Shown: positions 26,650 to 37,382, numbered from the stretch's first letter. The stretch is 64,000 bases of DNA from Coralloluteibacterium thermophilum (GCF_042654365.1 NZ_JBHSGG010000002.1:1-64000); one strand, 5' to 3'. The notes: generated by a model not told the origin, from the letters alone. Numbers and translations are program-made.

Positions 26650-28062
26650 ATGCCAAGAACCCTCTTCGACAAACTCTGGGACGCCCACGTCGTGGCGCCC
26701 GAAACCGACGACGCACCGGCGGTGCTCTACATCGACCTGCACCTGATCCACGAGGTGACCTCGCCGCAGGCCTTCGCGGAGCTGGATGCGCGCGGGCTCG
26801 CGCCGCGGCGGCCGGACCGCACCAAGGCGACGCTCGACCACTCCACCCCGACCCTGCCCCCGGGACCCGACGGGCGCCTGCCCTACGCCTCGGCGGCCTC
26901 GGAGGCGCAGGTCGAGCGGCTGCGCGCCAACTGCGCGCGACACGGGATCGAGCTGTTCGACCTGGGTTCGGCCGAACGCGGCATCGTCCACGTGGTCGCG
27001 CCCGAGCTCGGCCTCACCCAGCCGGGGATGACCATCGTCTGCGGCGACAGCCACACCTCCACGCACGGCGCCTTCGGCGCGCTGGCCTTCGGCATCGGCA
27101 CCAGCGAGGTCGGCCACGTCCTCGCCACCCAGTGCCTGCTGCAGCGCCGCCCGAAGACCATGTCGGTGACCGTCGAGGGCGAACTGGGGCCGGGCGTCAC
27201 GGCCAAGGACCTCGTCCTCCACGTCATCGGCGTCATCGGCGTCAACGGCGGCACCGGGCACGTCATCGAGTACCGCGGCAGCGCGATCCGCGCGCTCGAC
27301 ATGGAAGGGCGCATGACCGTGTGCAACATGTCCATCGAGGCCGGCGCGCGCGCCGGCATGGTCGCGCCCGACGAGGTCACCTTCGCCTGGCTCGCGCACG
27401 CCCCGCGCGCACCGAAGGGCGCGGCCTTCGAGGCGGCGAAGGCGCGCTGGGCGGCGCTGGCCACCGAGCCGGGCGCCCGCTTCGACCGCGAGGTGGTCGT
27501 CGATGCCGCCGACATCCGCCCGACCCTGACCTGGGGCACCCATCCGGGCACGGCGCTGGCCGTGGACGCACCGGTGCCCGCCCCCGCGGACGCCTCGGCG
27601 CGCAAGGGCATGGACTACATGCGGGTCCGACCGGGCGAGCCGCTCGCGGGGATGCCGGTGGACGTCGTCTTCGTGGGTTCCTGCACCAACGGGCGCCTGA
27701 CCGACCTGCGCGAGGTCGCGCGCGTGCTGGAGGGCCGACGCGTGCATCCGCGGGTGCGCATGCTCGTCGTGCCGGGCTCCGAGGCGGTCAAGCGCGCCGC
27801 CGAGGCCGAAGGCATCGACGCGGTGGTGCGCGCCGCCGGCGCCGAGTGGCGCGAGCCCGGCTGCTCCATGTGCATCGCCATGAACGGCGACCTCGTCGCC
27901 CCGGGCCAGCTCGCGGTGAGCACCAGCAACCGCAACTTCGAGGGTCGCCAGGGCCAGGGCGCGCGCACCATGCTCGCCTCCCCGCGCACCGCGGCGGCCT
28001 GCGCGGTCGCCGGCGCGGTCGCCGACCCGCGCACGCTCGATGCCCTGACGGAGGCCGCCTGA
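26650..28062 (+). CDS. leuC: 3-isopropylmalate dehydratase large subunit
   Basis: Aconitase-family [4Fe-4S] subunit that isomerises isopropylmalate together with LeuD. The product has 470 residues. It begins RTLFDKLWDAHVV and contains CGDSHTSTHGAFGALAFGIG and the cluster cysteines in VGSCTNGR and EPGCSMCIAMN, plus GRQGQGARTMLASP near the end. No strong Shine-Dalgarno is visible because repeat DNA lies directly upstream. Its TGA overlaps the leuD ATG by one base (TGATG). Confidence 0.97.
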   Translation: MPRTLFDKLWDAHVVAPETDDAPAVLYIDLHLIHEVTSPQAFAELDARGLAPRRPDRTKATLDHSTPTLPPGPDGRLPYASAASEAQVERLRANCARHGIELFDLGSAERGIVHVVAPELGLTQPGMTIVCGDSHTSTHGAFGALAFGIGTSEVGHVLATQCLLQRRPKTMSVTVEGELGPGVTAKDLVLHVIGVIGVNGGTGHVIEYRGSAIRALDMEGRMTVCNMSIEAGARAGMVAPDEVTFAWLAHAPRAPKGAAFEAAKARWAALATEPGARFDREVVVDAADIRPTLTWGTHPGTALAVDAPVPAPADASARKGMDYMRVRPGEPLAGMPVDVVFVGSCTNGRLTDLREVARVLEGRRVHPRVRMLVVPGSEAVKRAAEAEGIDAVVRAAGAEWREPGCSMCIAMNGDLVAPGQLAVSTSNRNFEGRQGQGARTMLASPRTAAACAVAGAVADPRTLDALTEAA

Positions 28063-28637
28063 TGCACGCCTTCGCCACCCTCGCCTCCGCCGCCGTCGTG
28101 CTGCCGCAGGAGAACATCGACACCGACCAGATCATCCCGGCGCGCTTCCTGTCCACGACCGAACGGGCGGGCCTGGGACGGCACGCCTTCAACGACTGGC
28201 GCTGGCTCGACGACGGCGCACCGAACCCGGCGTTCCCGTTCAACCAGGCGCGCAACGCCGGCCGCGCCATCCTGCTCGCGGGCCGCAACTTCGGCTGCGG
28301 TTCGTCGCGCGAGCACGCGCCCTGGGCGCTGCGCGACCTCGGCGTGCGCGCCGTGGTCTCCAGCGAGATCGCCGACATCTTCCGCAGCAACGCGCTGAAG
28401 AACGGCCTCGTCCCGGTGGTGCTCGACGAGCCCGTCGTGCAGGACCTGATGACCCGCCCCGACGATGTGCTCGAGATCGACATCGACCGCCGCGTGCTGC
28501 GCACGCCCGCAGGCGTGGAGCACGCGCTCCCGCTCGACGCCTTCGCGCGCACCTGCCTGATGCGGGGCGTCGACGAGCTCGGCTACCTGCTCGCGCAGGC
28601 CGATGCCATCGCGCGCCACGAAGCCCTGCACGCCTGA
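28062..28637 (+). CDS. leuD: 3-isopropylmalate dehydratase small subunit
   Basis: The swivelling partner of LeuC. The product has 191 residues with NIDTDQIIPARFL, GRNFGCGSSREHAPWAL and SNALKNGLVPV, all standard for LeuD. Translationally coupled to leuC by the TGATG junction. leuB follows 11 bp after the stop. Confidence 0.97.
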   Translation: MHAFATLASAAVVLPQENIDTDQIIPARFLSTTERAGLGRHAFNDWRWLDDGAPNPAFPFNQARNAGRAILLAGRNFGCGSSREHAPWALRDLGVRAVVSSEIADIFRSNALKNGLVPVVLDEPVVQDLMTRPDDVLEIDIDRRVLRTPAGVEHALPLDAFARTCLMRGVDELGYLLAQADAIARHEALHA

Positions 28638-28648
28638 GGAGAACCGCC

Positions 28649-29749
28649 ATGTCCGCATCCCGCACCCACCACATCGCCGTCCTGCCGGGCGACGGCATCG
28701 GTCCGGAAGTGACCGCCGCCGCGGTCGCCGTGCTCCGCGCCGGCGCCGAGCGCCACGGCTACCGCATCGAGGTCAGCGAGCATCTCGTCGGCGGCGCCGC
28801 CATCGACGCCACCGGCGAGCCGCTCCCGGCCGAAACGCTTGCCGCCTGCCGGGCCGCCGACGCCGTCCTGCTGGGCGCCGTCGGCGGCCCGAAGTGGTCC
28901 GATCCCGGTGCGCGCGCGCGCCCCGAACAGGGGCTCCTGGCCCTGCGCCAGGGACTGGGCCTCTACGCCAACCTGCGCCCGGTGCGCCCGCACCCGGCGG
29001 CCCTGGGCGCCTCGCCGATCAAGCCGCACCTGCTGGCCGGCGTGGACCTGCTTGTGGTGCGCGAACTCACCGGCGGCATCTACTTCGGCGCGCGCGAACG
29101 CAGCGCCACCCACGCCAGCGACCTGTGCACCTACAGCGTGGAGGAGATCGAACGCATCGTGCGACGCGCCGGCGCGCTGGCGCGCGAGCGCCGCGGCTAC
29201 CTGGTCTCGGTCGACAAGGCCAACGTGCTGGAGACCTCGCGGCTGTGGCGCGAGACCGCGACCCGGGTGATGCGCGAGGAGTTCCCCGACGTGCGTCTGG
29301 AGCACCAGCTGGTCGACGCCATGGCGATGCATCTCATCGCGCGGCCGCGCGAGTACGACGTGATCGTCACCGAGAACATGTTCGGCGACATCCTCACCGA
29401 CGAGGCGTCGATGCTGGCCGGCTCCCTCGGTCTTCTGCCCTCCGCATCGCTGGGCGATGGCCGCGTCGGCCTGTACGAGCCCATCCACGGGTCGGCGCCC
29501 GACATCGCCGGCCGCGGCGTCGCCAACCCCTTCGCTGCGATCGCCTCCGCCGCGCTGCTGCTGCGGCATTCGCTGGGGCTGGAGGACGAGGCGGCCTGCA
29601 TCGAGCAGGCCATGGCCCGGGCACTCGACGCCGGCGCGCTGACGGCGGACCTCGCCGGCCCCGGCACCGCGATCGACACCGCCGCCGCCACCCGGGCGGT
29701 GATCGCGGCGCTCGACCCGCCCTGCCAGGTGGCCGGGATGCGCGACTGA
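28649..29749 (+). CDS. leuB: 3-isopropylmalate dehydrogenase
   Basis: NAD-dependent oxidative decarboxylation of 3-isopropylmalate. The product has 366 residues. Family segments: AVLPGDGIGPEV, LLGAVGGPKWSD, VVRELTGGIYFG, the Asp-rich VTENMFGDILTDEASML and the NAD-binding PIHGSAPDIAGRGVANPFA. GAGGAG precedes the ATG. It closes the operon; a weak CCATAC/GTATGG hairpin at 29764-29781 is the only terminator-like element after it. Confidence 0.97.
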   Translation: MSASRTHHIAVLPGDGIGPEVTAAAVAVLRAGAERHGYRIEVSEHLVGGAAIDATGEPLPAETLAACRAADAVLLGAVGGPKWSDPGARARPEQGLLALRQGLGLYANLRPVRPHPAALGASPIKPHLLAGVDLLVVRELTGGIYFGARERSATHASDLCTYSVEEIERIVRRAGALARERRGYLVSVDKANVLETSRLWRETATRVMREEFPDVRLEHQLVDAMAMHLIARPREYDVIVTENMFGDILTDEASMLAGSLGLLPSASLGDGRVGLYEPIHGSAPDIAGRGVANPFAAIASAALLLRHSLGLEDEAACIEQAMARALDAGALTADLAGPGTAIDTAAATRAVIAALDPPCQVAGMRD

Positions 29750-29910
29750 CCCCGCGTGCAATTCCATACGATCAAGTATGGGAGCGGATATGGCCCCTGC
29801 CGCTGCCGCAACCGTGACGGCCCACACACGACTCCGGCCTCGGACCGGACAGGGCGGGCGGCAGTCGCGTACCATCCCGCGGTTGCACTGCGAGGGTGAG
29901 GTACGGGGCC

Positions 29911-31008
29911 GTGGATGTTCTGCTGGCCGGAAGCGCGACGCGCTACTCCGAGGAATTGAGCGCACTGGTGTCCGACATGGGGGAGCCCTGGCACATCGCC
30001 GCGGCCTCCGATGCGGCGACCGCCATCCAGGCCGTCTCCGAGCGGACCTACGGCATGGTGGTGGTCGGGACCACGCCCGGTCTCGGTGCCGCGGACCTGC
30101 TCGGCCAGATCCGCACGCTGCGCCCGGACGCGATCCGCGTGGTGCTGCTCGACGGCGACGCGCCGCCCTCCCCGCGCGTCATCAACGAGGCCCACCGCTT
30201 CCTGCCGGCGACGCTCCCGGTGGAAGGGCTGCTCGACGCGCTCTACAGCGCCACCGAGCTGCGGGAGCTGCTGAACGACCCCTCGCTCCAGGAGCGGGTG
30301 GGCCGCATCGAGCGCCTGCCCTCGCCGCCGCGCCTGTACTTCGCGCTGAGCCGGGCGCTGGAGGACGACAGCGTCGGCATGCCGCAGATCGCGCAGATGG
30401 TGATGAGCGACGCCGCCATGGCCGCGAAGGTGCTGCAGCTCTGCAACTCCGCCTACTTCTCGACCGGCCGGCCGACCACCGACCTGCGCGCGGCCGTGAC
30501 CCGGCTGGGCCTGCGCCATCTGCGCGACGTGGTCCTGGCGAGCGAGGTGTTCTCCTCCGCCTGGCCGAAGCACGTCGACATCGAGGCGGTACAGCGCCGC
30601 GGCCTGCTCGCCTCCCGCCTCGCCGGAAAGCTGCTCCCCGCATCGAGCGCCGAGCTGGGCACCACCGCCGCCCTGCTCGCGGACATCGGCCTGCTGCTGG
30701 CGGACGTGCGCGATGCGCGCGACCCGGCCCCGGCCGATCCCACCGCGCCCGACCACGTCTCCGCCGGCGCCTACCTGCTCGGCCTCTGGGGCCTGCCCAT
30801 GCCCATCGTCGAGGCGGTCGCCTTCCATCGCACCCCGGCCCGCAGCGGCGAGCGCAGCTTCTGGGTGACCGGTGCGGTCCACGTCGCCACCGCGCTCATC
30901 GCCGACGCTCCCGTGGACGAAGCCTGGCTCGCCCGGATCGGCGCGCTCGACCGCCTGCCGCGCTGGCGCGAGCAGGCGGAGGACCTGGTCGCCACCACCG
31001 TCGCCTGA
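29911..31008 (+). CDS. HDOD-domain protein with degenerate receiver (paralogue 2)
   Basis: The product has 365 residues, collinear with the paralogue at 16828. The block AYLLGLWGLPMPIVEAVA is shared exactly, and so are RLPSPPRLYFALSRALED-like and AKVLQLCNSAYFSTGR-like segments. The N-terminal receiver has lost the phospho-acceptor: the Asp position is Gly (VVVG near 50-53). The HD pair is also missing (LLADIGLLL). It therefore probably works as a phosphorylation-independent scaffold. Start: GTG 29911 matches the paralogue's start; GTG 29896 is the alternative. It converges on thiC across 160 bp. Confidence 0.84.
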   Translation: MDVLLAGSATRYSEELSALVSDMGEPWHIAAASDAATAIQAVSERTYGMVVVGTTPGLGAADLLGQIRTLRPDAIRVVLLDGDAPPSPRVINEAHRFLPATLPVEGLLDALYSATELRELLNDPSLQERVGRIERLPSPPRLYFALSRALEDDSVGMPQIAQMVMSDAAMAAKVLQLCNSAYFSTGRPTTDLRAAVTRLGLRHLRDVVLASEVFSSAWPKHVDIEAVQRRGLLASRLAGKLLPASSAELGTTAALLADIGLLLADVRDARDPAPADPTAPDHVSAGAYLLGLWGLPMPIVEAVAFHRTPARSGERSFWVTGAVHVATALIADAPVDEAWLARIGALDRLPRWREQAEDLVATTVA

Positions 31009-31131
31009 CCCGCGCGCGGCGGCGGCAGCGCCCGTCCGTTCGTCGCTCCCGCATCCACTGCGGGCACCCCGGAAGGCGAAGCGGCGACCGAGCCGCGCGA
31101 ACCCTCCGCCCGCCTGCACGACCGCGAGAGA

Positions 31132-31161
31132 GGGCGGGCCTGCACGACGCAACGCCCGCCC
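31132..31161. terminator. GC hairpin between convergent genes
   Basis: GGGCGGGC and GCCCGCCC can pair around a 14-nt loop between the stops of the HDOD gene and thiC. There is no T-tract, so termination efficiency is doubtful. Confidence 0.3.
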
Positions 31162-31168
31162 GTCCCGC

Positions 31169-33049
<1,881 letters not shown>

Positions 33050-33112
33050 GGCGTTCGTCCTGGTGGAGGCGGACGAAGCGGCGGCGCCCGGCACCGCACG
33101 CGCGGCCCCGGG

Positions 33113-33201
33113 CGAAGCTCCCTACACCGGTACGAGCCGGATCAGGTTCGAAGGGACTCTCTCAGCCCTGCCGGACGACGCCGGCGGGCACCCCCGCTTC
33201 A
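33113..33201 (-). promoter_or_regulatory. TPP riboswitch (THI element)
   Basis: On the minus strand the RNA reads GAAGC at the 5' side of P1, GGGGGTGCCC, then the invariant GGCTGAGAG, CCTGATCCGG (pyrophosphate-sensor side) and a closing GGGAGCTTC. These are the conserved elements of the TPP aptamer. GAAGC (33196-33200) pairs with GCTTC (33114-33118) as P1. No terminator lies between it and thiC, and the Shine-Dalgarno AGGACG is close to the ATG, so control is more likely at translation. Confidence 0.93.
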
Positions 33202-33239
33202 GAGGGCATTGAAGCACGCCCGCGGGTTCCCCACACGCA

Positions 33240-33271
33240 CAAAAAAGCCGCCGAAGCGATTCGGCGGCTGC
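33240..33271 (-). terminator. Minus-strand intrinsic terminator upstream of the thiC leader
   Basis: Minus strand: AGCCGCCGAA, loop TCGC, TTCGGCGGCT, then six Ts. A strong rho-independent terminator, located upstream of the thiC riboswitch rather than downstream of a recognised minus-strand gene. Confidence 0.8.
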
Positions 33272-33295
33272 AGTCCACTCTTCTGACCTCAAGTA

Positions 33296-33356
33296 AAAAC
33301 CGCGGACCGGGCCGTTCTCGGGGGGAGGGGAGATCCGTCGAACGGCCCGGCCGCGA
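33296..33356 (-). terminator. Second minus-strand terminator with C-rich loop
   Basis: CGCGG-A-CCGGGCCGTTC (33301-33317) pairs perfectly, apart from one bulged A, with 33341-33356: a 16-bp stem. On the minus strand it is followed by GTTTTT. The 23-nt loop read on the minus strand contains CTCCCCTCCCCCC, complementary to ribosome-binding sites. It lies 25 bp upstream of the previous terminator. Confidence 0.7.
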
Positions 33357-33787
33357 TCAAGTGGCGACCGGGCCACCCACCCAGCCGCCGTGGAGATGGA
33401 CCCTGTCCCTCGCGGAACGTTCCCCCGAACCTGTCTCCCCGCTTAAGCGCATTGCGGATCAATGGCTTGCGAAGACGCGGCGCCATGGACCAGCGGCGCC
33501 AGCCCAGGAGGCGTCGGACAGGGCCGCCCGCATGGAGCGACGCACGCCGCACGCAGATGTCCGTGTCGGCAGGTCGCCTCCAGGAGGCGGGCCCGCGACG
33601 GAAGCCGCGGGCGCGCGCGTTGCAATCCGGGCGGGTCGCCGTGCCCTTCATCCCGGTGACTTCCGGCACTGCGGCCTCCGGGAAGCGGCTGGCGATGCTT
33701 CACACAGCAGGAAGCCCGCGAGGGCGCTGATAAACTTGCGCGCCACGCGCGCCACGGCGCCCTCCGCCCTTCCTCCAGGACACCATC
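33357..33787. other. Gap upstream of pcm; possible small RNA on the minus strand
   Basis: No convincing protein gene lies here; short ORFs in several frames are Arg-rich shadows. Because two minus-strand terminators end at 33296 and 33240, a minus-strand transcript from this region is plausible. I could not identify a known RNA family or a clear promoter. A GATAAACT stretch at about 33728 may belong to the pcm promoter. Confidence 0.3.
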
Positions 33788-34441
33788 ATGAGCCTCGACT
33801 TCGACCACGCCCGCTTCGCCATGATCGAGCAGCAGATCCGCCCCTGGGAGGTGCTGGATCCGCGCGTCCTCGAGGCGCTGGCGAGCGTCCGCCGCGAGGA
33901 TTTCGTGCCGGCGGCGCAGCGCAACCTGGCCTTCGCCGACGTCGGCCTGCCGCTCGGCGACGGCGAGACCATGATGAAGCCCGTCGTCGAGGGCCGCACG
34001 CTGCAGGCGCTGGACCTGGAAGCCGGCGACGAGGTCCTCGAGATCGGCACCGGCACGGGCTACCTGACCGCCTGCCTGTCCCGCCTCGCCCGCGCGGTGA
34101 CCAGCATCGACATCCGCGCCGACTACGTCGAGGCCGCCCGCGGCCGCCTGGCCGCCGCGGGCTGCGGCAACGTCGACCTGGCCGTGGCCGATGCCCTGGC
34201 CTACGCGCCCGGCCGGCAGTTCGACGCCGTCTGCGTGACCGGCGCCGTGGCGACCGTGCCCGCCCACTTCGTCGAGTGGCTGCGCCCGGGCGGCCGCCTC
34301 TTCGTCGTCGAGGGGCGCTCGCCCGCCATGGAGGCGCTGCGCATCGTCCGCACCGCGTCCGGCAGCCAGCGCGAGAGCCTGTTCGAGACCGACCTTCCCT
34401 ACCTGCGCGGCGCCGCGCCGGTTCCCACCTTCACTCTCTGA
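33788..34441 (+). CDS. pcm: Protein-L-isoaspartate O-methyltransferase family protein
   Basis: The product has 217 residues, a class I SAM methyltransferase of the PCMT family. It starts with ARFAMIEQQIRPWEVLDPRV and ALASVRREDFVP, and the SAM loop is VLEIGTGTGYLTACLSRLA. The motif after the SAM site carries VTGAVATVP instead of the classical TAAAPxxP-like loop, a subgroup often found next to tolC in Xanthomonadaceae, so isoaspartate repair is likely but not proven. tolC follows after 42 bp. Confidence 0.87.
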   Translation: MSLDFDHARFAMIEQQIRPWEVLDPRVLEALASVRREDFVPAAQRNLAFADVGLPLGDGETMMKPVVEGRTLQALDLEAGDEVLEIGTGTGYLTACLSRLARAVTSIDIRADYVEAARGRLAAAGCGNVDLAVADALAYAPGRQFDAVCVTGAVATVPAHFVEWLRPGGRLFVVEGRSPAMEALRIVRTASGSQRESLFETDLPYLRGAAPVPTFTL

Positions 34442-34483
34442 CCCACCGCGGCCGCCGGCCGCGGCTCTTCCGAAGGACCGTCG

Positions 34484-35947
34484 ATGACCCCGTTCCGCAC
34501 GCTCTCCCTCGCCGTGGCCCTCGGCCTCGGCCTCGCCTCGACCGCGGGCGCCACCGACCTGCTGCAGGCGTACGAAGCCGCGCGCCTCGGCGACCCGCAG
34601 CTCTCGCGCGCCGACGCCACGCGACTGGCGACGCAGGAGAACGTGCCGCTGGCGCGCTCGAACCTGTTGCCGCAGATCTCCGGCAACGCCTCGCTGACGC
34701 GCTCCGAAAGCACCACGGACGGCCTGAACCCGATCATCGACGAGGAAGGCAACGTCGTCTACGGCAATGCCCGCAGCGAATCCGATACCACTGACCGCCA
34801 GTATGGCCTGACGCTCCAGCAGTCGATCTACGACCACGCCAACTGGACCCGGCTGCGCGCCGCGCGCACCCGGGGCGAGCAGGCGGACTTCGAGTACCGC
34901 GCCGCCGCCGATGCGCTGTTCGTGCGCACGGCCGAGGCCTACTTCAACGTGCTGACGGCGATCGAGACCCTGGCCTCGGCGCGGGCCCAGGAACAGGCGG
35001 TGCGCCGCCAGCTCGAGCAGGCCGAGACCCGCCTCGAGGTCGGGCTCGCGCCGATCACCGACGTCCACGAGGCCCGCGCCGCCTACGACAGCGCGCGCGC
35101 CAACGCCATCCTCGCGCAGACCGCCCTCAACGACGCCAACGAGGCCTTGACCGAGATCACCGGCGAGCCCGCCACCAACCTCCGCGGCCTGGACCCCGAC
35201 TACGTCCCCACCGCCCCGATGCCGGAGGACGTGAACGCCTGGATCGATCGGGCGATGGCCAACAACCCCAGCCTGAGGGCGGCGGAGCTCGCCGCGCAGG
35301 CCGCCGAGCACGACATCGACACCGCGCGCGCCGCGCACCTTCCGCGCCTGACGGCGACCGCGAACTACGGCAAGTCCGCCCAGTGGGGAACCCAGACCAC
35401 CAGCGACTTCGAGCGTCTCACCACCTCGGACAGGCGCAGCGGCTCGGTGGGCATCGCCCTCCAGGTCCCGATCTTCTCCGGCGGCGCGATCCGTGCCGGC
35501 GTGCGCCAGGCGACCTACCAGCGCGATGCCTCGCTCGACCTTCTCGAGGAGACCCGGCGCGCCCTCAACCGCTCGACCCGCAGCATCTACGACGCGGTGG
35601 TCGCCGGCATCAGCGAAGTCGAGGCGCGCCGCGCCGCGGTGGTCTCGGCGCGCAGCGCCTACGACGCCTCGGAGGCGGGGCTGGAGGTCGGCACCCGCAC
35701 CATCGTCGAGGTGCTGATCACCCAGCAGAACCTGTTCCAGGCCCAGCGCGAGTACGCCGCGGCCCGGCACAACTTCCTGGTGAACACCCTGCGCCTGAAG
35801 CAGGCGACCGGCACCATCTCCTTCGCGGACCTGGAGGCGCTCAACCGGCTGCTGACCATCGACGCCGAGGCCGCCCTCGATCCCGACGCGATCCGCGAGT
35901 CCGCGACGCCGGACACCGGCCTCGACCGCCTGCCGCGCGACCCGTAA
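34484..35947 (+). CDS. tolC: TolC-family outer membrane channel
   Basis: The product has 487 residues with a signal peptide (cleavage near STAGA-TDLLQAY). It carries two outer-membrane efflux domains, each with the long alpha-helical hairpin pattern: DLLQAYEAARLGDPQL at the start of the first and NNPSLRAAELAAQAAEHD at the start of the second. VPIFSGGAIRAGVRQA and the C-terminal TLRLKQATGTISFADLEALN are typical of TolC. It serves type I secretion and RND efflux. It is the only type I secretion component in the window and could serve the RTX protein at 14437, though it is not linked to it. Confidence 0.95.
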   Translation: MTPFRTLSLAVALGLGLASTAGATDLLQAYEAARLGDPQLSRADATRLATQENVPLARSNLLPQISGNASLTRSESTTDGLNPIIDEEGNVVYGNARSESDTTDRQYGLTLQQSIYDHANWTRLRAARTRGEQADFEYRAAADALFVRTAEAYFNVLTAIETLASARAQEQAVRRQLEQAETRLEVGLAPITDVHEARAAYDSARANAILAQTALNDANEALTEITGEPATNLRGLDPDYVPTAPMPEDVNAWIDRAMANNPSLRAAELAAQAAEHDIDTARAAHLPRLTATANYGKSAQWGTQTTSDFERLTTSDRRSGSVGIALQVPIFSGGAIRAGVRQATYQRDASLDLLEETRRALNRSTRSIYDAVVAGISEVEARRAAVVSARSAYDASEAGLEVGTRTIVEVLITQQNLFQAQREYAAARHNFLVNTLRLKQATGTISFADLEALNRLLTIDAEAALDPDAIRESATPDTGLDRLPRDP

Positions 35948-35953
35948 GCGGCC

Positions 35954-37267
35954 TCAGGCGCCGGGGGGCGCTGCGGCCGGCGGCAGCAGCGCCTCAACCA
36001 GCGCAAGGGTGTGCGCCAGCGCACCCCGCTGCGCCTCCACCAGGCCGCGCCCCGCCTCGCCCATGCGCCGGCGCAGCGGCGCATCGTCGAGGAGCGCGAC
36101 GACCGCCCCGGCCACGCCGGCGGCATCGGGAACCTGGCGGACCGCGTCCACCGCCTGCAGCGCACGGGTCACCTCGACGAAGTTGAAGGTGTGCGGCCCG
36201 ACCACGGCCGGCACCCCGAGCGCCGCCGGTTCCAGCAGGTTGTGCCCGCCGATGGCCTGGAGGCTGCCGCCGACGAAGGCGACGTCGGCCGCGGCATAGA
36301 AGGCATTGAGTTCGCCGAGGGTGTCGACGACGAAGCAGTCGGTCTCGGGGCCGGGCAGCCCGTCCACGCTGCGGCACTGCGTGCGGAACCCCGCCTCGCG
36401 CGCCAGCACGACGGCGCTGACGAAACGCTCCGGATGCCGCGGCGCCCACAGCAGCAGGGCGTCGGGATGCCGTTCGCGCACGGCGCGATGCGCCGCCACC
36501 ACGGCTTCGGTCTCCTCCTCGTGCGTGCTCGCCGCGACCCAGACCGGGCGCGCGGCACCCCAGCGCGCCCGCCACGCCTGCGCCTGCGGGATCAGCGCGG
36601 GATCGAGCCGCTGCTCGTACTTGAGGTTGCCGGTGACGATCACCGCGCCCTCGGGCGCGCCCAGGAGCAGGTAGCGCCTGGCATCGGCCTCGGACTGCGC
36701 GGCCACCGTCCGCACCGCGGCGAGCGCCATCCGCACCAGCGGCCCGAGCGGCGCGTAGCCGCGCAGGGATCGCGCGGACAGGCGCGCGTTCGCGATCAGC
36801 AGCGGAATCCCGCGGTCGCGGCACTGGCAGAACAGGTTCGGCCAGATCTCCGTCTCCATGATCACGCCGACCTCGGGCCGGACGTGGTCGAGGAAGCGAC
36901 GCACTGCGCCGGGCATGTCGTAGGGCAGGTACAGATGCTCGACGGCGTCGCCCCAGAGCGCGCGCGCGCGGGCCGAGCCGGTGGGCGTGACCGTGGTCAG
37001 CACCAGGCGCCGCCCGGGATGCGCCGCACGGAAGGCGTTGACCAGCGGCTGCGCGGCGTTGACCTCGCCCACCGACACCGCATGCACCCACAGCGCGCCG
37101 GCGGCCGGCCGCGAAGGCAGGTGCCCGAACCGCTCGCCCCAGCGCTGCAGGTACTCGGGCTGGCGCATGCCGCGCCAGACCAGGTGGTAGAGCGTCAACG
37201 GCGCCAGCAGGTACATAGCGAGGGAGTAGAAGCCGCGCAGCAGGCGCTGGCCGGGTCGGTCGGGCAT
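35954..37267 (-). CDS. waaA: 3-deoxy-D-manno-octulosonic acid transferase
   Basis: Adds Kdo to lipid IVA at the inner membrane. The product has 437 residues with an N-terminal anchor, the conserved HAVSVGEVNAAQPL, METEIWPNLF, NARLSARSLRGY, TGNLKYE, AASTHEEE and GGHNLLEPAALGVP. The ATG at 37267 lies 6 nt after a TACAAT -10 inside a 24-bp inverted repeat shared with the divergent acyltransferase gene, so the mRNA may be leaderless. It converges on tolC with 6 bp between. Confidence 0.96.
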   Translation of the reverse strand: MPDRPGQRLLRGFYSLAMYLLAPLTLYHLVWRGMRQPEYLQRWGERFGHLPSRPAAGALWVHAVSVGEVNAAQPLVNAFRAAHPGRRLVLTTVTPTGSARARALWGDAVEHLYLPYDMPGAVRRFLDHVRPEVGVIMETEIWPNLFCQCRDRGIPLLIANARLSARSLRGYAPLGPLVRMALAAVRTVAAQSEADARRYLLLGAPEGAVIVTGNLKYEQRLDPALIPQAQAWRARWGAARPVWVAASTHEEETEAVVAAHRAVRERHPDALLLWAPRHPERFVSAVVLAREAGFRTQCRSVDGLPGPETDCFVVDTLGELNAFYAAADVAFVGGSLQAIGGHNLLEPAALGVPAVVGPHTFNFVEVTRALQAVDAVRQVPDAAGVAGAVVALLDDAPLRRRMGEAGRGLVEAQRGALAHTLALVEALLPPAAAPPGA

Positions 37268-37382
37268 CCGCGGATTGTAGGGGCTGGAGCGGATCGCCAC
37301 GTCCTCCCCGGACGAACCCGCCGCGAGGACGCGCCGCAGACCGCATGGCGACGGACGGAGCCCCTACAATCCGCGGATGCCC
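37262..37382. promoter_or_regulatory. Divergent waaA/acyltransferase promoters within a 24-bp inverted repeat
   Basis: Bases 37262-37285 are the perfect reverse complement of 37359-37382, with 73 bp between. Each arm contains TACAAT, six bases CCGCGG, the ATG and the second codon's CCC. Both genes thus have the same -10, the same spacing and the same first codons, and no Shine-Dalgarno. The -35 regions are not recognisable. Confidence 0.85.

Noticed and set aside
33289..33669. 126-codon minus-strand frame upstream of thiC
   Set aside because: Arg/Gly/Pro-rich with no conserved pattern, and it ends inside a terminator hairpin; a non-coding RNA is more plausible.
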